Assembly (NCBI GenBank): GCA_944320795.1
Contig: CALUIU010000028.1
Span: forward strand, 1 to 41,175
Length of the DNA: 41,175 nucleotides
From: Candidatus Paraprevotella stercoravium
GTDB taxonomy: Bacteria > Bacteroidota > Bacteroidia > Bacteroidales > Bacteroidaceae
Reading direction: 5' to 3'
The position numbers and the translations under genes are program-made. Numbering within the stretch: the first letter of the stretch is position 1; each line of letters opens with the position of its first letter. Of this stretch, positions 34,491 through 41,175 are shown piece by piece. The notes beneath the pieces were generated by a model, which saw only the letters and a program-made list of their open reading frames with translations, ran no database searches and was not told the origin of the DNA.

Positions 34491-34538
34491 TAAAATTAGC
34501 CAACTATTTTGTTGAGAAATAGTTGGCTAATTTTATGT
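34491..34538. terminator. Terminator of the exopolysaccharide operon, shared with rny
   Basis: The arms AAAATTAGCCAACTATTT and AAATAGTTGGCTAATTTT are perfectly complementary over 18 bp with a 7-nt loop. T runs lie on both strands; it separates the convergent polysaccharide operon (+) and rny (-). Confidence 0.85.
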
Positions 34539-34581
34539 TTATTCCTGGAATATTCTTCATGAATTATTCCGGGATGAACGT

Positions 34582-36117
34582 TTATTTTGCATAGCTTACC
34601 GCACGGGTTTCTCGGATAACGGTAATTTTTACCTGACCCGGATAGGTCATTTCATCCTGAATCTTCTTTGCAATTTCTGTACTCAGGCTTTCAGTCTGCT
34701 TGTCATCAATTTTGTCTGCACCAACGATGACGCGCAGTTCACGGCCGGCCTGAATAGCATAAGTCTTAGTAACACCCGGATAACTCATGGCAATATTTTC
34801 CAGATCATTCAGACGTTTGATATACGCTTCTACAATTTCACGGCGTGCTCCCGGACGTGCTCCACTAATTGCATCGCACACTTGTACAATAGGCGCAAGC
34901 AGTGAGGTCATCTCCATTTCATCATGGTGTGCACCAATAGCATTGCAGATGTCGGCCTTTTCCTTATATTTTTCAGCCAGTTTGGCACCATATAATGCAT
35001 GTGGCAATTCTGGTTCCTCATCTGGTACTTTACCTATATCATGCAGCAGTCCGGCACGCTTAGCCTTTTTCGGGTTCAAACCTAATTCTGCAGCCATTAC
35101 AGCGCACAAGTTTGCAGTTTCACGCGCATGCTGCAACAGGTTCTGTCCATAGCTGGAACGGTATTTCATTTTACCGATGATACGAATCAGTTCCGGATGC
35201 AATCCATGAACACCTAAGTCTATAGTGGTACGTTTACCGGTTTCGATAATTTCTTCTTCCACCTGTTTGGTCACTTTGGCAACAACTTCTTCGATGCGGG
35301 CCGGATGAATACGTCCGTCAGCCACCAGTTGATGCAGAGCCAATCGGCAGATTTCTCTTCTCACAGGATCAAAAGCAGAAATGACAATCGCTTCAGGAGT
35401 GTCATCAACAACGATTTCTACACCCGTTGCAGCTTCTAATGCTCTGATATTACGTCCTTCACGGCCAATGATTCTACCTTTTACCTCATCATTGTCAATA
35501 TGGAAAACTGTGACACTGTTTTCAATGGCAGTTTCAGTTGCTACTCTTTGGATTGTCTGGATTACAATGCGCTTAGCCTCTTTATTTGCCGTAAGCTTGG
35601 CATCGTCCATAATTTCGTTGATATAGCTGGCCGCATTCGTCTTGGCTTCTTCTTTCAAAGATTCTACGAGTCTCTCCTTGGCTTCTTCTGCGCTCAGGCC
35701 ACTGATAGTTTCCAGTTTGATGCGTTCCTGTTCCTGTAACTGTTCCAGTTCTTCCTCTTTATGTATGAGTTTCTGTTGCTGGCTTTCTATTCTTTTTCTT
35801 TCGTTGTCCAGCTCATTCTTTTTCCGGTTTAGGTCGTCCTGTCTTTGATTCAGGCTGATTTCTCTTTGTTTCAGTCTGTTCTCACTTTGTTGTATTTGCT
35901 GGTTTCTCTGTTGTACTTCCTTTTCCAGTTCAGCTTTCTTGTTCAGAAATTTTTCTTTAACTTCCAGCATTTTTTTCTGTTTCACCACTTCGGCCTCTTT
36001 TTGGGCTTCGTGGATCATTTCCTTATACTTACCGGTAAGGAGGTAGCGGAATATGGCATAACCGCCTACACATCCTATAATGAGACATGCAAATGATACT
36101 ATAATTGTTATTTCCAT
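34582..36117 (-). CDS. rny: Ribonuclease Y
   Basis: A 511-residue membrane-anchored endoribonuclease that starts mRNA decay. The N-terminal membrane helix (about 1-25, [19 protein letters not shown]) is followed by a long charged coiled coil (about 30-165), a KH RNA-binding domain ([19 protein letters not shown]) and an HD metal-dependent catalytic domain with LLHDIGK and the downstream HH in GAHHDEME. All key residues are present and length is normal. It is the last gene of a unit with zapA, 81 nt downstream of the zapA stop, with a hairpin in the gap. Confidence 0.96.
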   Translation of the reverse strand: MEITIIVSFACLIIGCVGGYAIFRYLLTGKYKEMIHEAQKEAEVVKQKKMLEVKEKFLNKKAELEKEVQQRNQQIQQSENRLKQREISLNQRQDDLNRKKNELDNERKRIESQQQKLIHKEEELEQLQEQERIKLETISGLSAEEAKERLVESLKEEAKTNAASYINEIMDDAKLTANKEAKRIVIQTIQRVATETAIENSVTVFHIDNDEVKGRIIGREGRNIRALEAATGVEIVVDDTPEAIVISAFDPVRREICRLALHQLVADGRIHPARIEEVVAKVTKQVEEEIIETGKRTTIDLGVHGLHPELIRIIGKMKYRSSYGQNLLQHARETANLCAVMAAELGLNPKKAKRAGLLHDIGKVPDEEPELPHALYGAKLAEKYKEKADICNAIGAHHDEMEMTSLLAPIVQVCDAISGARPGARREIVEAYIKRLNDLENIAMSYPGVTKTYAIQAGRELRVIVGADKIDDKQTESLSTEIAKKIQDEMTYPGQVKITVIRETRAVSYAK

Positions 36118-36146
36118 AATTTGTTTTGTTAATAATATATATAAAT

Positions 36147-36206
36147 AAAAGTAGTCTCGATTTTTATCGGTCGAACGATTGTCGGAAGATGCTATTGTCT
36201 ACTTTT
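36147..36206 (-). other. Hairpin in the zapA-rny gap
   Basis: On the minus strand, AAAAGTAG at the zapA stop codon pairs with CTACTTTT about 45 nt later, enclosing a smaller CGAT-AAAA-ATCG hairpin. It may be a weak terminator or an RNA processing/attenuation site before the RNase Y gene. The following sequence is T/A-rich but lacks a clean T run. Confidence 0.35.
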
Positions 36207-36498
36207 GGTCTGTAAGTCCGTTTTCCTCTATTTCTTTCAATAAAGTGGTGATTTTTTCCATAAGGGGAGCGGTATCCTTTCTTTGTTCATCCTTTTTGAG
36301 GGCTACCGCTATATCCAACATGGCCATGGCCATATAGGTTTCATCTCCTTGATGTTGATATTTTCCTGCATAGAAGTTCAGACGCTCGTTGATCAGTTTT
36401 TCTGCAGCACGATAAATTTCCTCTTCCCGTCTTTTAACGGTAATAGGAAAAAGCATCTTGCCCAATCTGATGGTAATTCTTAAAAATTCGCTCTCCAT
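36199..36498 (-). CDS. zapA: Cell division protein ZapA
   Basis: A 99-residue ZapA family protein that crosslinks FtsZ filaments at the division ring. The N-terminal globular part has ITIRLGKMLFPITVKRREEEIYRAAE (read as two halves) followed by the INERLNFYAGKYQHQGDETYMAMAMLDIAVALKK region, then a C-terminal coiled-coil helix. Length and layout match the family. It lies 9 nt after a small coiled-coil gene, as expected for a ZapA/ZapB-like pair, and upstream of rny. Confidence 0.9.
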   Translation of the reverse strand: MESEFLRITIRLGKMLFPITVKRREEEIYRAAEKLINERLNFYAGKYQHQGDETYMAMAMLDIAVALKKDEQRKDTAPLMEKITTLLKEIEENGLTDQK

Positions 36499-36507
36499 GA
36501 TGTATCT

Positions 36508-36780
36508 CTAAATTTTAAGTAGAGCAATGCATTTGTCTATTTCCCGAATCAGCTTCGAGAGTCGCCCTTTGGCGTCTTTCATATCCTGATCACTGATATC
36601 AATCATTCGAGCTATTTTCAGATTTGCATAATTCTTTTTTATGAGTTCCAGTTCTTGGTTCAGGGTATCAACCTGCTTCCGAAGCAACTCGTTCTCTTGC
36701 CGTGTATCCTGATAGAGCAAGATGAGTTGTCGGGTTCTGGTTTCAAATCTTTTCAGGATGATTTCCTCTTCTGGAGTCAT
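36508..36780 (-). CDS. Small coiled-coil protein, ZapB-like
   Basis: A 90-residue protein that is almost entirely coiled coil (TRQENELLRKQVDTLNQEL and IKKNYANLKIA), with a C-terminal SKLIREIDKCIALLKI. It has no signal peptide or membrane helix. In size and heptad pattern it resembles ZapB, the cytoplasmic partner of ZapA in other bacteria, and it sits 9 nt before zapA. The family assignment is by architecture and context, not by a specific motif. Confidence 0.75.
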   Translation of the reverse strand: MTPEEEIILKRFETRTRQLILLYQDTRQENELLRKQVDTLNQELELIKKNYANLKIARMIDISDQDMKDAKGRLSKLIREIDKCIALLKI

Positions 36781-36804
36781 AATTGAGATTTTACAAAAGT
36801 AGCT

Positions 36805-37434
36805 TTATTCGTTGGCTGTGGTTTTAGGTTCTTTTTTTGCGAGCATGACAATCTTGAACACGTATTCGCTCATCCAAGCCTCAGAGTATCCTAAAGTAAC
36901 TGCATATTTTCGAATGTTTACACACGTACGTCTTACAGCTTCGTCTTTCCAGTCATTTCGAGTCAGGATTTGATTGATTGTTTTGGCTGTCATGTTTCTC
37001 AGAGCCTTATGAAACATAGAAGGCATCCGGAATTTCCATTGCATCAGATTTCCAATCAGCATCATCAGGTCCTGACTGAATCCCTGAAACATAATCAGAT
37101 AATTCTTGATGTCGTTTTGTGTACGGCAGTTCTTTTTAATACTTGAATCTATTTCTTTGAAGAAACTGTCGCTCATTCCGTACATGTCAATCAGCATTTT
37201 TTTGCATTTATTCTTTTCACCAATGCCAAGTTTGTTATTTACGGTTGCTACATGCAAGGTCTGTTTGAAAATGCGTAAATCAGGCAGGAATGCCAGATTC
37301 GTAATACCCAGGTTCATGGCAATGACGGCTTGATAATATACACGGATCAGCATCATGAAATCTTCCATGCCACCGACACGTACCTGTTCATCGTCATTCT
37401 TCTTTTTGCCAAATAAATTTGATAATATTCCCAT
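36805..37434 (-). CDS. Conserved-looking protein of unknown function upstream of the zap genes
   Basis: A 209-residue soluble protein I do not recognise. It starts MGILSNLFGKKKNDDEQ, a pattern like a short amphipathic or membrane-surface helix followed by a charged linker. The rest is mainly helical, with YYQAVIAMNLGITNLAFLPDL, KMLIDMYGMSDSFFKEID and KNYLIMFQGFSQDLMMLIG. No catalytic motif, signal peptide or clear transmembrane helix is seen. It is first in a unit (24-nt gap) with the ZapB-like gene, zapA and rny, so a link to division or to RNA decay at the membrane is possible. Confidence 0.82.
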   Translation of the reverse strand: MGILSNLFGKKKNDDEQVRVGGMEDFMMLIRVYYQAVIAMNLGITNLAFLPDLRIFKQTLHVATVNNKLGIGEKNKCKKMLIDMYGMSDSFFKEIDSSIKKNCRTQNDIKNYLIMFQGFSQDLMMLIGNLMQWKFRMPSMFHKALRNMTAKTINQILTRNDWKDEAVRRTCVNIRKYAVTLGYSEAWMSEYVFKIVMLAKKEPKTTANE

Positions 37435-37457
37435 TTTAGATCATTCTAATAAAACAA

Positions 37458-37499
37458 ATTAGTGCAAAGATATGATTTTTTTTTAATCTTTGCACTAAT
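37458..37499 (-). promoter_or_regulatory. Overlapping rfbA terminator hairpin and promoter of the zap/rny unit
   Basis: The arms ATTAGTGCAAAGAT and ATCTTTGCACTAAT form a perfect 14-bp stem with a 14-nt loop, 37 nt after the rfbA stop. The distal arm contains TATCTTTG (37465-37472 on the minus strand), a perfect TAnnTTTG, 31 nt before the ATG at 37434. Thus terminator and promoter appear to share sequence. Confidence 0.6.
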
Positions 37500-37535
37500 C
37501 ATGAATCTTTAATTCAAAGAAAATACTGTTCCAAT

Positions 37536-38420
37536 TTATTTGATCTCCTCTTCTGCAAGCTTGATCAGGTATTGGCCATACTGGTTTTTCAGCATCGGCT
37601 GAGCTACCCGGATCAGGTCATCTTTACTGATCCATTTATTCTGATAGGCAATACCTTCCAGACATGCGATTTTTACGCCTTGGCGCTTTTCAATAACTTC
37701 GATAAATGTACTGGCTTCGCTTAAACTGTCGTGTGTACCGGTGTCAAGCCATGCAAATCCCCTGCCTAGAGTTTGCACTTTAAGCTCCTTCTGGTTTAGA
37801 AATTCCTGATTTACAGATGTTATTTCCAATTCTCCGCGTTCTGAAGGTTTGATTGCTTTAGCTATTTCCACAACCTTATTTGGATAGAAATAAAGGCCAA
37901 CAACAGCATAATTGCTTTTGGGATTTTTAGGTTTTTCTTCAATACTCAGGCAATTACCGTCCAGGTCGAATTCTGCGACTCCATATCTTTCCGGGTCATT
38001 AACCCGATAGCCAAAGACTGTAGCTTTACGTTCTTCAGTCACTTTGCGTACCGCTTCCTTCAATAGTCCCGTGAATCCGGCGCCATGGAACAGATTGTCA
38101 CCAAGCACCAGGCACACGTCATCTTTACCAATGAAGTCTTCACCGATCAAAAATGCTTGTGCCAGTCCATCGGGCGATGGCTGTTCTGCGTATTCAAAAT
38201 GCACTCCATAGTCTGTGCCGTCTCCCAAAAGACGTTTAAATCCCGGTAAATCATTTGGAGTAGAAATAATCAGAATATCCCTGATTCCTGCCAGCATTAA
38301 GACAGATATGGGATAATATATCATAGGCTTGTCAAAAACAGGCAATAACTGTTTGCTGACTCCTTTGGTTATTGGATATAATCTGGTTCCAGATCCTCCT
38401 GCTAAAACAATTCCTTTCAT
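37536..38420 (-). CDS. rfbA: Glucose-1-phosphate thymidylyltransferase
   Basis: A 294-residue enzyme that makes dTDP-glucose from glucose 1-phosphate and dTTP, the first step toward dTDP-rhamnose and related sugars. Motifs: [20 protein letters not shown] (nucleotide loop), [35 protein letters not shown] with a metal-binding Asp, [11 protein letters not shown] and [12 protein letters not shown]. Length is normal. It lies 12 nt after the second initiating transferase gene and is cotranscribed with it. The later genes (rfbB, rfbC, rfbD) are not in the window. Confidence 0.96.
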   Translation of the reverse strand: MKGIVLAGGSGTRLYPITKGVSKQLLPVFDKPMIYYPISVLMLAGIRDILIISTPNDLPGFKRLLGDGTDYGVHFEYAEQPSPDGLAQAFLIGEDFIGKDDVCLVLGDNLFHGAGFTGLLKEAVRKVTEERKATVFGYRVNDPERYGVAEFDLDGNCLSIEEKPKNPKSNYAVVGLYFYPNKVVEIAKAIKPSERGELEITSVNQEFLNQKELKVQTLGRGFAWLDTGTHDSLSEASTFIEVIEKRQGVKIACLEGIAYQNKWISKDDLIRVAQPMLKNQYGQYLIKLAEEEIK

Positions 38421-38432
38421 AAGCGTTATTAT

Positions 38433-39848
38433 TTAGTAAGCGTTTTTTTCATTTCTGCAGATGGTTTTCCAGGCTGTTTTTAGAATGATTTTTATATCAA
38501 GCCAGAAATTCCAGTTTTCTACATACCAGATGTCGGCCTGTACCCGGTCTTCCATCTGTTTGAGTTCTTTGGTTTCTCCTCTAAGTCCCAGCACTTGTGC
38601 CCATCCGGTAATGCCGGGTTTTACCCAATGTCTGACCATATATTCTTTGATGAGCTGAGAATACATTTCTGTATGTTTAAGCATGTGTGGACGTGGTCCT
38701 ACGATACTCATGTCTCCGAGCCATACATTAATGAATTGCGGTAATTCATCAATATTTGTTCTTCTCATAAAGTCTCCGAATTGGAACTTTCTCGGATCAT
38801 TTTCTGTTGCCTGTAGCGTGTCCGCTTCTTTATTCACGTGCATGGAACGGAATTTATAGCAGGTGAAGGTTTTTCCGTTCAGTCCACTCCGTTCCTGTTT
38901 GAATAAAACGGGTCCCGGACTTTGTTTCTTAATAATTAATGCTACAATCACATAAATAACAGGAAACAGTGTGAGTAAAAATATGGTGGAGAATAGCCAG
39001 TCGAAAATGCGTTTGATGAGCGCATTGTTTATGTTGCCTAACGGTTCGTTTCTTGAAGTAAGCAGCATGCAGTTGCCTTGCTGTATGCTAACCATCTTTT
39101 TCTTTAACTGATTCAGATATACCGGTAGGGCATAGAAACGGATTACACTATTTTCACAATAGCGTAGTATGTTTCTGGTTTCTGTCTGGTTTTCCTCCAA
39201 TACAGCACAGTAAACGGCTTTAATATCCTGATGCTTCATCAGATATTCGGTTACGCTTTCTATGTTTCCCATGTAAGGAACAGGTATGTCCAATTCATGT
39301 TTTTCTGGTTCGTTGTAAAAGATACCTTCTATTTTGAATCCGTAGTGAGGATCTGAGATTTCCTGATATAAATTATTAAAATAGGCCGGTGCACCTACCA
39401 AAAGTATTTTTTTTATGTTTTTTCCTTTTTTGCGTATGTTCTTGATAAAATCCCGAAGTAGCAGACGTTCAATAGAAAGCAACAGCCAGCTGAATCCAAA
39501 TTGAGACAATATAAAAGCGTATGGGACTTTATTTCCTTTTAGAACCATTAATACAATGGTGAAGATTACCAGATAAAGAACTATCAGGCGAAATGTACGT
39601 TCCAGTATGCGGTCTACATGAACGATTCTTTGGTAAAGCAGAGGCGGGAAATAGAGTAAAGCTGGAATGTATGATAGCCCGCCCAAAACCAACAATGATT
39701 TGAGCTTGAAGTAAAAAATGTAATGTGGGTCAATAAGTTTAATTAAACTATAGCTTGTATAGATGGAGAAGACGATTACTAATAAATCAATGCTTCCAAT
39801 CAAAAGGTTAATAATCGGTTCTCTTTCTGACACTATTTCATTTCTCAT
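38433..39848 (-). CDS. Undecaprenyl-phosphate sugar phosphotransferase (full-length WcaJ/WbaP type)
   Basis: A 471-residue polytopic initiating transferase. The N-terminal half has four to five membrane helices (about 15-125), then a CoA-binding/Rossmann-like domain (KKILLVGAPAYFNN). The C-terminal catalytic part starts with a reentrant helix (KRIFDWLFSTIFLLTLFPVIY) and has FKQERSGLNGKTFTCYKFRSM, the Asp-Glu dyad in NIDELPQFINV, GDMSIVGPRPH and VKPGITGWAQVLGLRGET. It likely transfers glucose or galactose phosphate to undecaprenyl phosphate. ATG 39848 is preferred to a TTG at 39857. It has its own consensus promoter and precedes rfbA by 12 nt. Confidence 0.94.
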   Translation of the reverse strand: MRNEIVSEREPIINLLIGSIDLLVIVFSIYTSYSLIKLIDPHYIFYFKLKSLLVLGGLSYIPALLYFPPLLYQRIVHVDRILERTFRLIVLYLVIFTIVLMVLKGNKVPYAFILSQFGFSWLLLSIERLLLRDFIKNIRKKGKNIKKILLVGAPAYFNNLYQEISDPHYGFKIEGIFYNEPEKHELDIPVPYMGNIESVTEYLMKHQDIKAVYCAVLEENQTETRNILRYCENSVIRFYALPVYLNQLKKKMVSIQQGNCMLLTSRNEPLGNINNALIKRIFDWLFSTIFLLTLFPVIYVIVALIIKKQSPGPVLFKQERSGLNGKTFTCYKFRSMHVNKEADTLQATENDPRKFQFGDFMRRTNIDELPQFINVWLGDMSIVGPRPHMLKHTEMYSQLIKEYMVRHWVKPGITGWAQVLGLRGETKELKQMEDRVQADIWYVENWNFWLDIKIILKTAWKTICRNEKNAY

Positions 39849-39891
39849 TATCAGCAAAGTTTATCTGTTGTTCATTCATTATAATATATTA

Positions 39892-39923
39892 CAAATGTAC
39901 GCAAAAAATATTATAACCTCAAA
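39892..39923 (-). promoter_or_regulatory. Consensus promoter of the sugar phosphotransferase-rfbA unit
   Basis: The minus strand has TTTG (-33; 39920-39923), exactly 20 nt of spacer, then TACATTTG (-7; 39892-39899), a perfect TAnnTTTG. Transcription should start near 39885, leaving a leader of about 37 nt to the ATG. Confidence 0.75.
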
Positions 39924-40038
39924 GACTCATGATAGTTATTGAGATGTAAAAAGTCTGTTTTTTTATGGAGTTTCCTTGTTTCTGCAAAAGAAATGTAGAA
40001 AAAATGCCAGTTCTAATCTTACCATTCTTGTTTTTTAT

Positions 40039-40046
40039 TAAATTTG
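40039..40046 (+). promoter_or_regulatory. -7 element of manA
   Basis: TAAATTTG is a perfect TAnnTTTG match 23 nt before the ATG at 40070. Its position inside the longer open frame (from 39965) argues that the frame's first part is not translated. No standard -33 TTTG is evident. Confidence 0.55.
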
Positions 40047-40069
40047 CACTTTCAACAATTAAAAGAGAA

Positions 40070-41035
40070 ATGTACTTATTTACGTTCAGTCCGATCATGA
40101 AGCCTACTATTTGGGGTGGTAATGAGATTTTAAGATATAAACAGATGCCTGCCGACGGTCGCCGAATTGGTGAAAGTTGGGAGTTGTCTGCCATTCCCGG
40201 ATCGGAAAGCGTTGTCGATCAAGGACCATATGCGGGATATACTTTGCCGGCTTTGACAGAAGCATTAAAGTCTGATTTGTTAGGTAAGGAAAATTATATC
40301 CGTTATGGAGGGCGTTTTCCCTTATTGATAAAATTCATTGATGCGTGCGATGATTTGTCCGTACAGGTTCATCCCGGTGATGCCTTGGCCGAGGCGCGTC
40401 ATCATTGTTCCGGCAAAAGTGAAATGTGGTATGTGGTAAAAGCAGCTCCGGAGGCCCGTTTATATTCCGGATTCTCTTATTCCCTGACTCCGGAAGAATA
40501 TGAACGTAGGGTAGAGGAGTGTACTTTGCCGGAAGCGCTTCAGTGTTATCATGTACACGAAGGTGATGTTTTTTATCAGCCGGCCGGCAGAGTGCATAGT
40601 ATTGGAGCTGGTTGTTTTATTTGCGAAATTCAGCAAAGCAGTGATATAACTTATCGCATATACGACTTTGGTCGCAAGGATCAGAATGGGAATATGCGTC
40701 AGCTTCATTTGGCGGAGGCCAGTGAAGCCATTGATTATTCGGCACAAACAGATGCGTTTACTCCAAAAGTACGCATTAATGAGCCGATAGAATTGTTGAA
40801 TACGGTATATTTCAGTACTAGCTTGTATGATCTGGACGAACCTATGGTTTGTGATTATTCAGAGCTGGATTCTTTCGTTATCTTGATTTGTTTGAACGGA
40901 TCCTGCAAGATTTGCGCAGATCATGAAGAAGTCACGCTGAACGAAGGACATACCATATTGGTCGCTGCGGCATGTCCGGGACTGGTTATTGAACCTTTAG
41001 GCGGTGAGGTAAAACTGATCGAATGTTTTGTATAG
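40070..41035 (+). CDS. manA: Class I mannose-6-phosphate isomerase
   Basis: A 321-residue cupin-fold zinc isomerase that interconverts mannose 6-phosphate and fructose 6-phosphate and so supplies precursors for GDP-mannose sugars. Motifs: FSPIMKPTIWGGNEIL, IGESWELS, PLLIKFIDACDDLSVQVHPGD (two blocks) with zinc-binding Gln/His, GKSEMWYV with Glu, and the catalytic stretch GDVFYQPAGRVHSIGAG with a zinc His, then QQSSDITYRIYDFGR. Short length without the extra helical domain is typical of the Bacteroidetes/Bacillus subtype. ATG 40070 is chosen by the -7 element at 40039. It is monocistronic with its own terminator. Confidence 0.95.
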   Translation: MYLFTFSPIMKPTIWGGNEILRYKQMPADGRRIGESWELSAIPGSESVVDQGPYAGYTLPALTEALKSDLLGKENYIRYGGRFPLLIKFIDACDDLSVQVHPGDALAEARHHCSGKSEMWYVVKAAPEARLYSGFSYSLTPEEYERRVEECTLPEALQCYHVHEGDVFYQPAGRVHSIGAGCFICEIQQSSDITYRIYDFGRKDQNGNMRQLHLAEASEAIDYSAQTDAFTPKVRINEPIELLNTVYFSTSLYDLDEPMVCDYSELDSFVILICLNGSCKICADHEEVTLNEGHTILVAAACPGLVIEPLGGEVKLIECFV

Positions 41036-41059
41036 GCCGCATGGCTGATTAAATAAAAT

Positions 41060-41100
41060 AAGGCTGTACATTCAGATAGGGTCGAATGTACAGCCTTGTT
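41060..41100 (+). terminator. manA terminator
   Basis: The arms AAGGCTGTACATTC and GAATGTACAGCCTT form a perfect 14-bp stem with a 10-nt loop, 24 nt after the stop; the following sequence, GTTCTTTG, is only weakly T-rich. Confidence 0.75.
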
Positions 41101-41175
41101 CTTTGTATGCTCGGCATGAGTATTAGCTAACGGGTGCAAGTCCCCAATGAGCCCTAATAGCGGGAATCATACAGC
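41101..41175 (+). mobile_element. Possible 5' part of a group II intron, cut by the window edge
   Basis: From about 41110 the sequence reads GCTCGGCATGAG (a small hairpin), then TTAGCTAACGGGTGCAAGTCCCC and GCGGGAATCAT, wording that I recognise from domain I of bacterial group II introns ahead of their reverse transcriptase gene. No exact GTGYG 5' boundary can be fixed, and no coding part is inside the window. It could instead be another structured RNA. It follows directly after the manA terminator hairpin. Confidence 0.4.

Noticed and set aside
39965-40069. N-terminal extension of the manA frame
   Set aside because: It contains the TAAATTTG promoter element and does not match the family, which begins at MYLFTFSP.
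1-41175. CRISPR arrays, tRNA or rRNA genes, complete insertion sequences, riboswitches
   Set aside because: No regularly spaced repeats, cloverleaf-like sequences other than tmRNA, transposase frames or known riboswitch cores were recognised by reading; a covariance search was not possible here.

Overview
The window is a chromosomal segment of a Bacteroidales bacterium, most likely Bacteroides or Phocaeicola. Three things support this. Many genes are preceded by the Bacteroides -7 element TAnnTTTG, in two cases with a TTTG -33 element exactly 20 nt upstream, and ribosome-binding sites are generally not evident. Several protein families are typical of the phylum: DUF4831, DUF5689, DUF6359/choice-of-anchor J lipoproteins and TonB-dependent receptors. 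The tmRNA encodes the tag GENNYALAA. No tRNA, rRNA, CRISPR array or complete insertion sequence was seen.

Layout, left to right. (1) 172-1765: a PatB/MalY-type C-S lyase (+) and ribosomal protein L31 type B (-), separated by two hairpin terminators. (2) 1891-9520: a cell-surface locus that I interpret as nucleic-acid scavenging. It has a minus-strand series of TonB-dependent receptor, DUF5689 lipoprotein, tandem-repeat DUF6359/choice-of-anchor J lipoprotein and NucA-type nuclease lipoprotein, plus a divergent secreted endonuclease/exonuclease/phosphatase. (3) 9610-11920: class II fructose-bisphosphate aldolase and a coiled-coil plus beta-barrel envelope protein. (4) 12045-14651 (-): nnr and a DUF4831 protein. 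(5) 14738-17917 (+): the hpt-adk-obgE-pgeF operon. (6) 18062-19475 (-): a stand-alone, eukaryote-like AICAR transformylase followed by a small basic protein. (7) 19641-23601 (-): a TonB-dependent receptor and beta-helix lipoprotein pair, preceded by an 11-bp direct repeat placed like a PHO box. (8) 24077-24472 (-): ssrA tmRNA. (9) 24691-34478 (+): a compact Wzx/Wzy-type exopolysaccharide operon with initiating transferase, Wza-like exporter, Wzz, flippase, polymerase and three glycosyltransferases. (10) 34582-37434 (-): an uncharacterised gene, a ZapB-like coiled-coil gene, zapA and rny. (11) 37536-39848 (-): rfbA and a second, full-length initiating sugar transferase. (12) 40070-41035 (+): mannose-6-phosphate isomerase with a terminator, followed at the window edge by what looks like the 5' part of a group II intron.

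Several parts fit together functionally. The two initiating transferases, rfbA, manA and the polysaccharide operon together provide activated sugars, lipid-linked initiation, assembly and export of a surface glycan. The two TonB-receptor loci are nutrient-import systems: one probably handles nucleic-acid fragments, and the other is perhaps induced by phosphate limitation. The rest is housekeeping: purine salvage and synthesis, glycolysis, ribosome assembly, RNA decay and cell division. The most interesting candidates are the nuclease/TonB locus and the PHO-box-like receptor/beta-helix pair.
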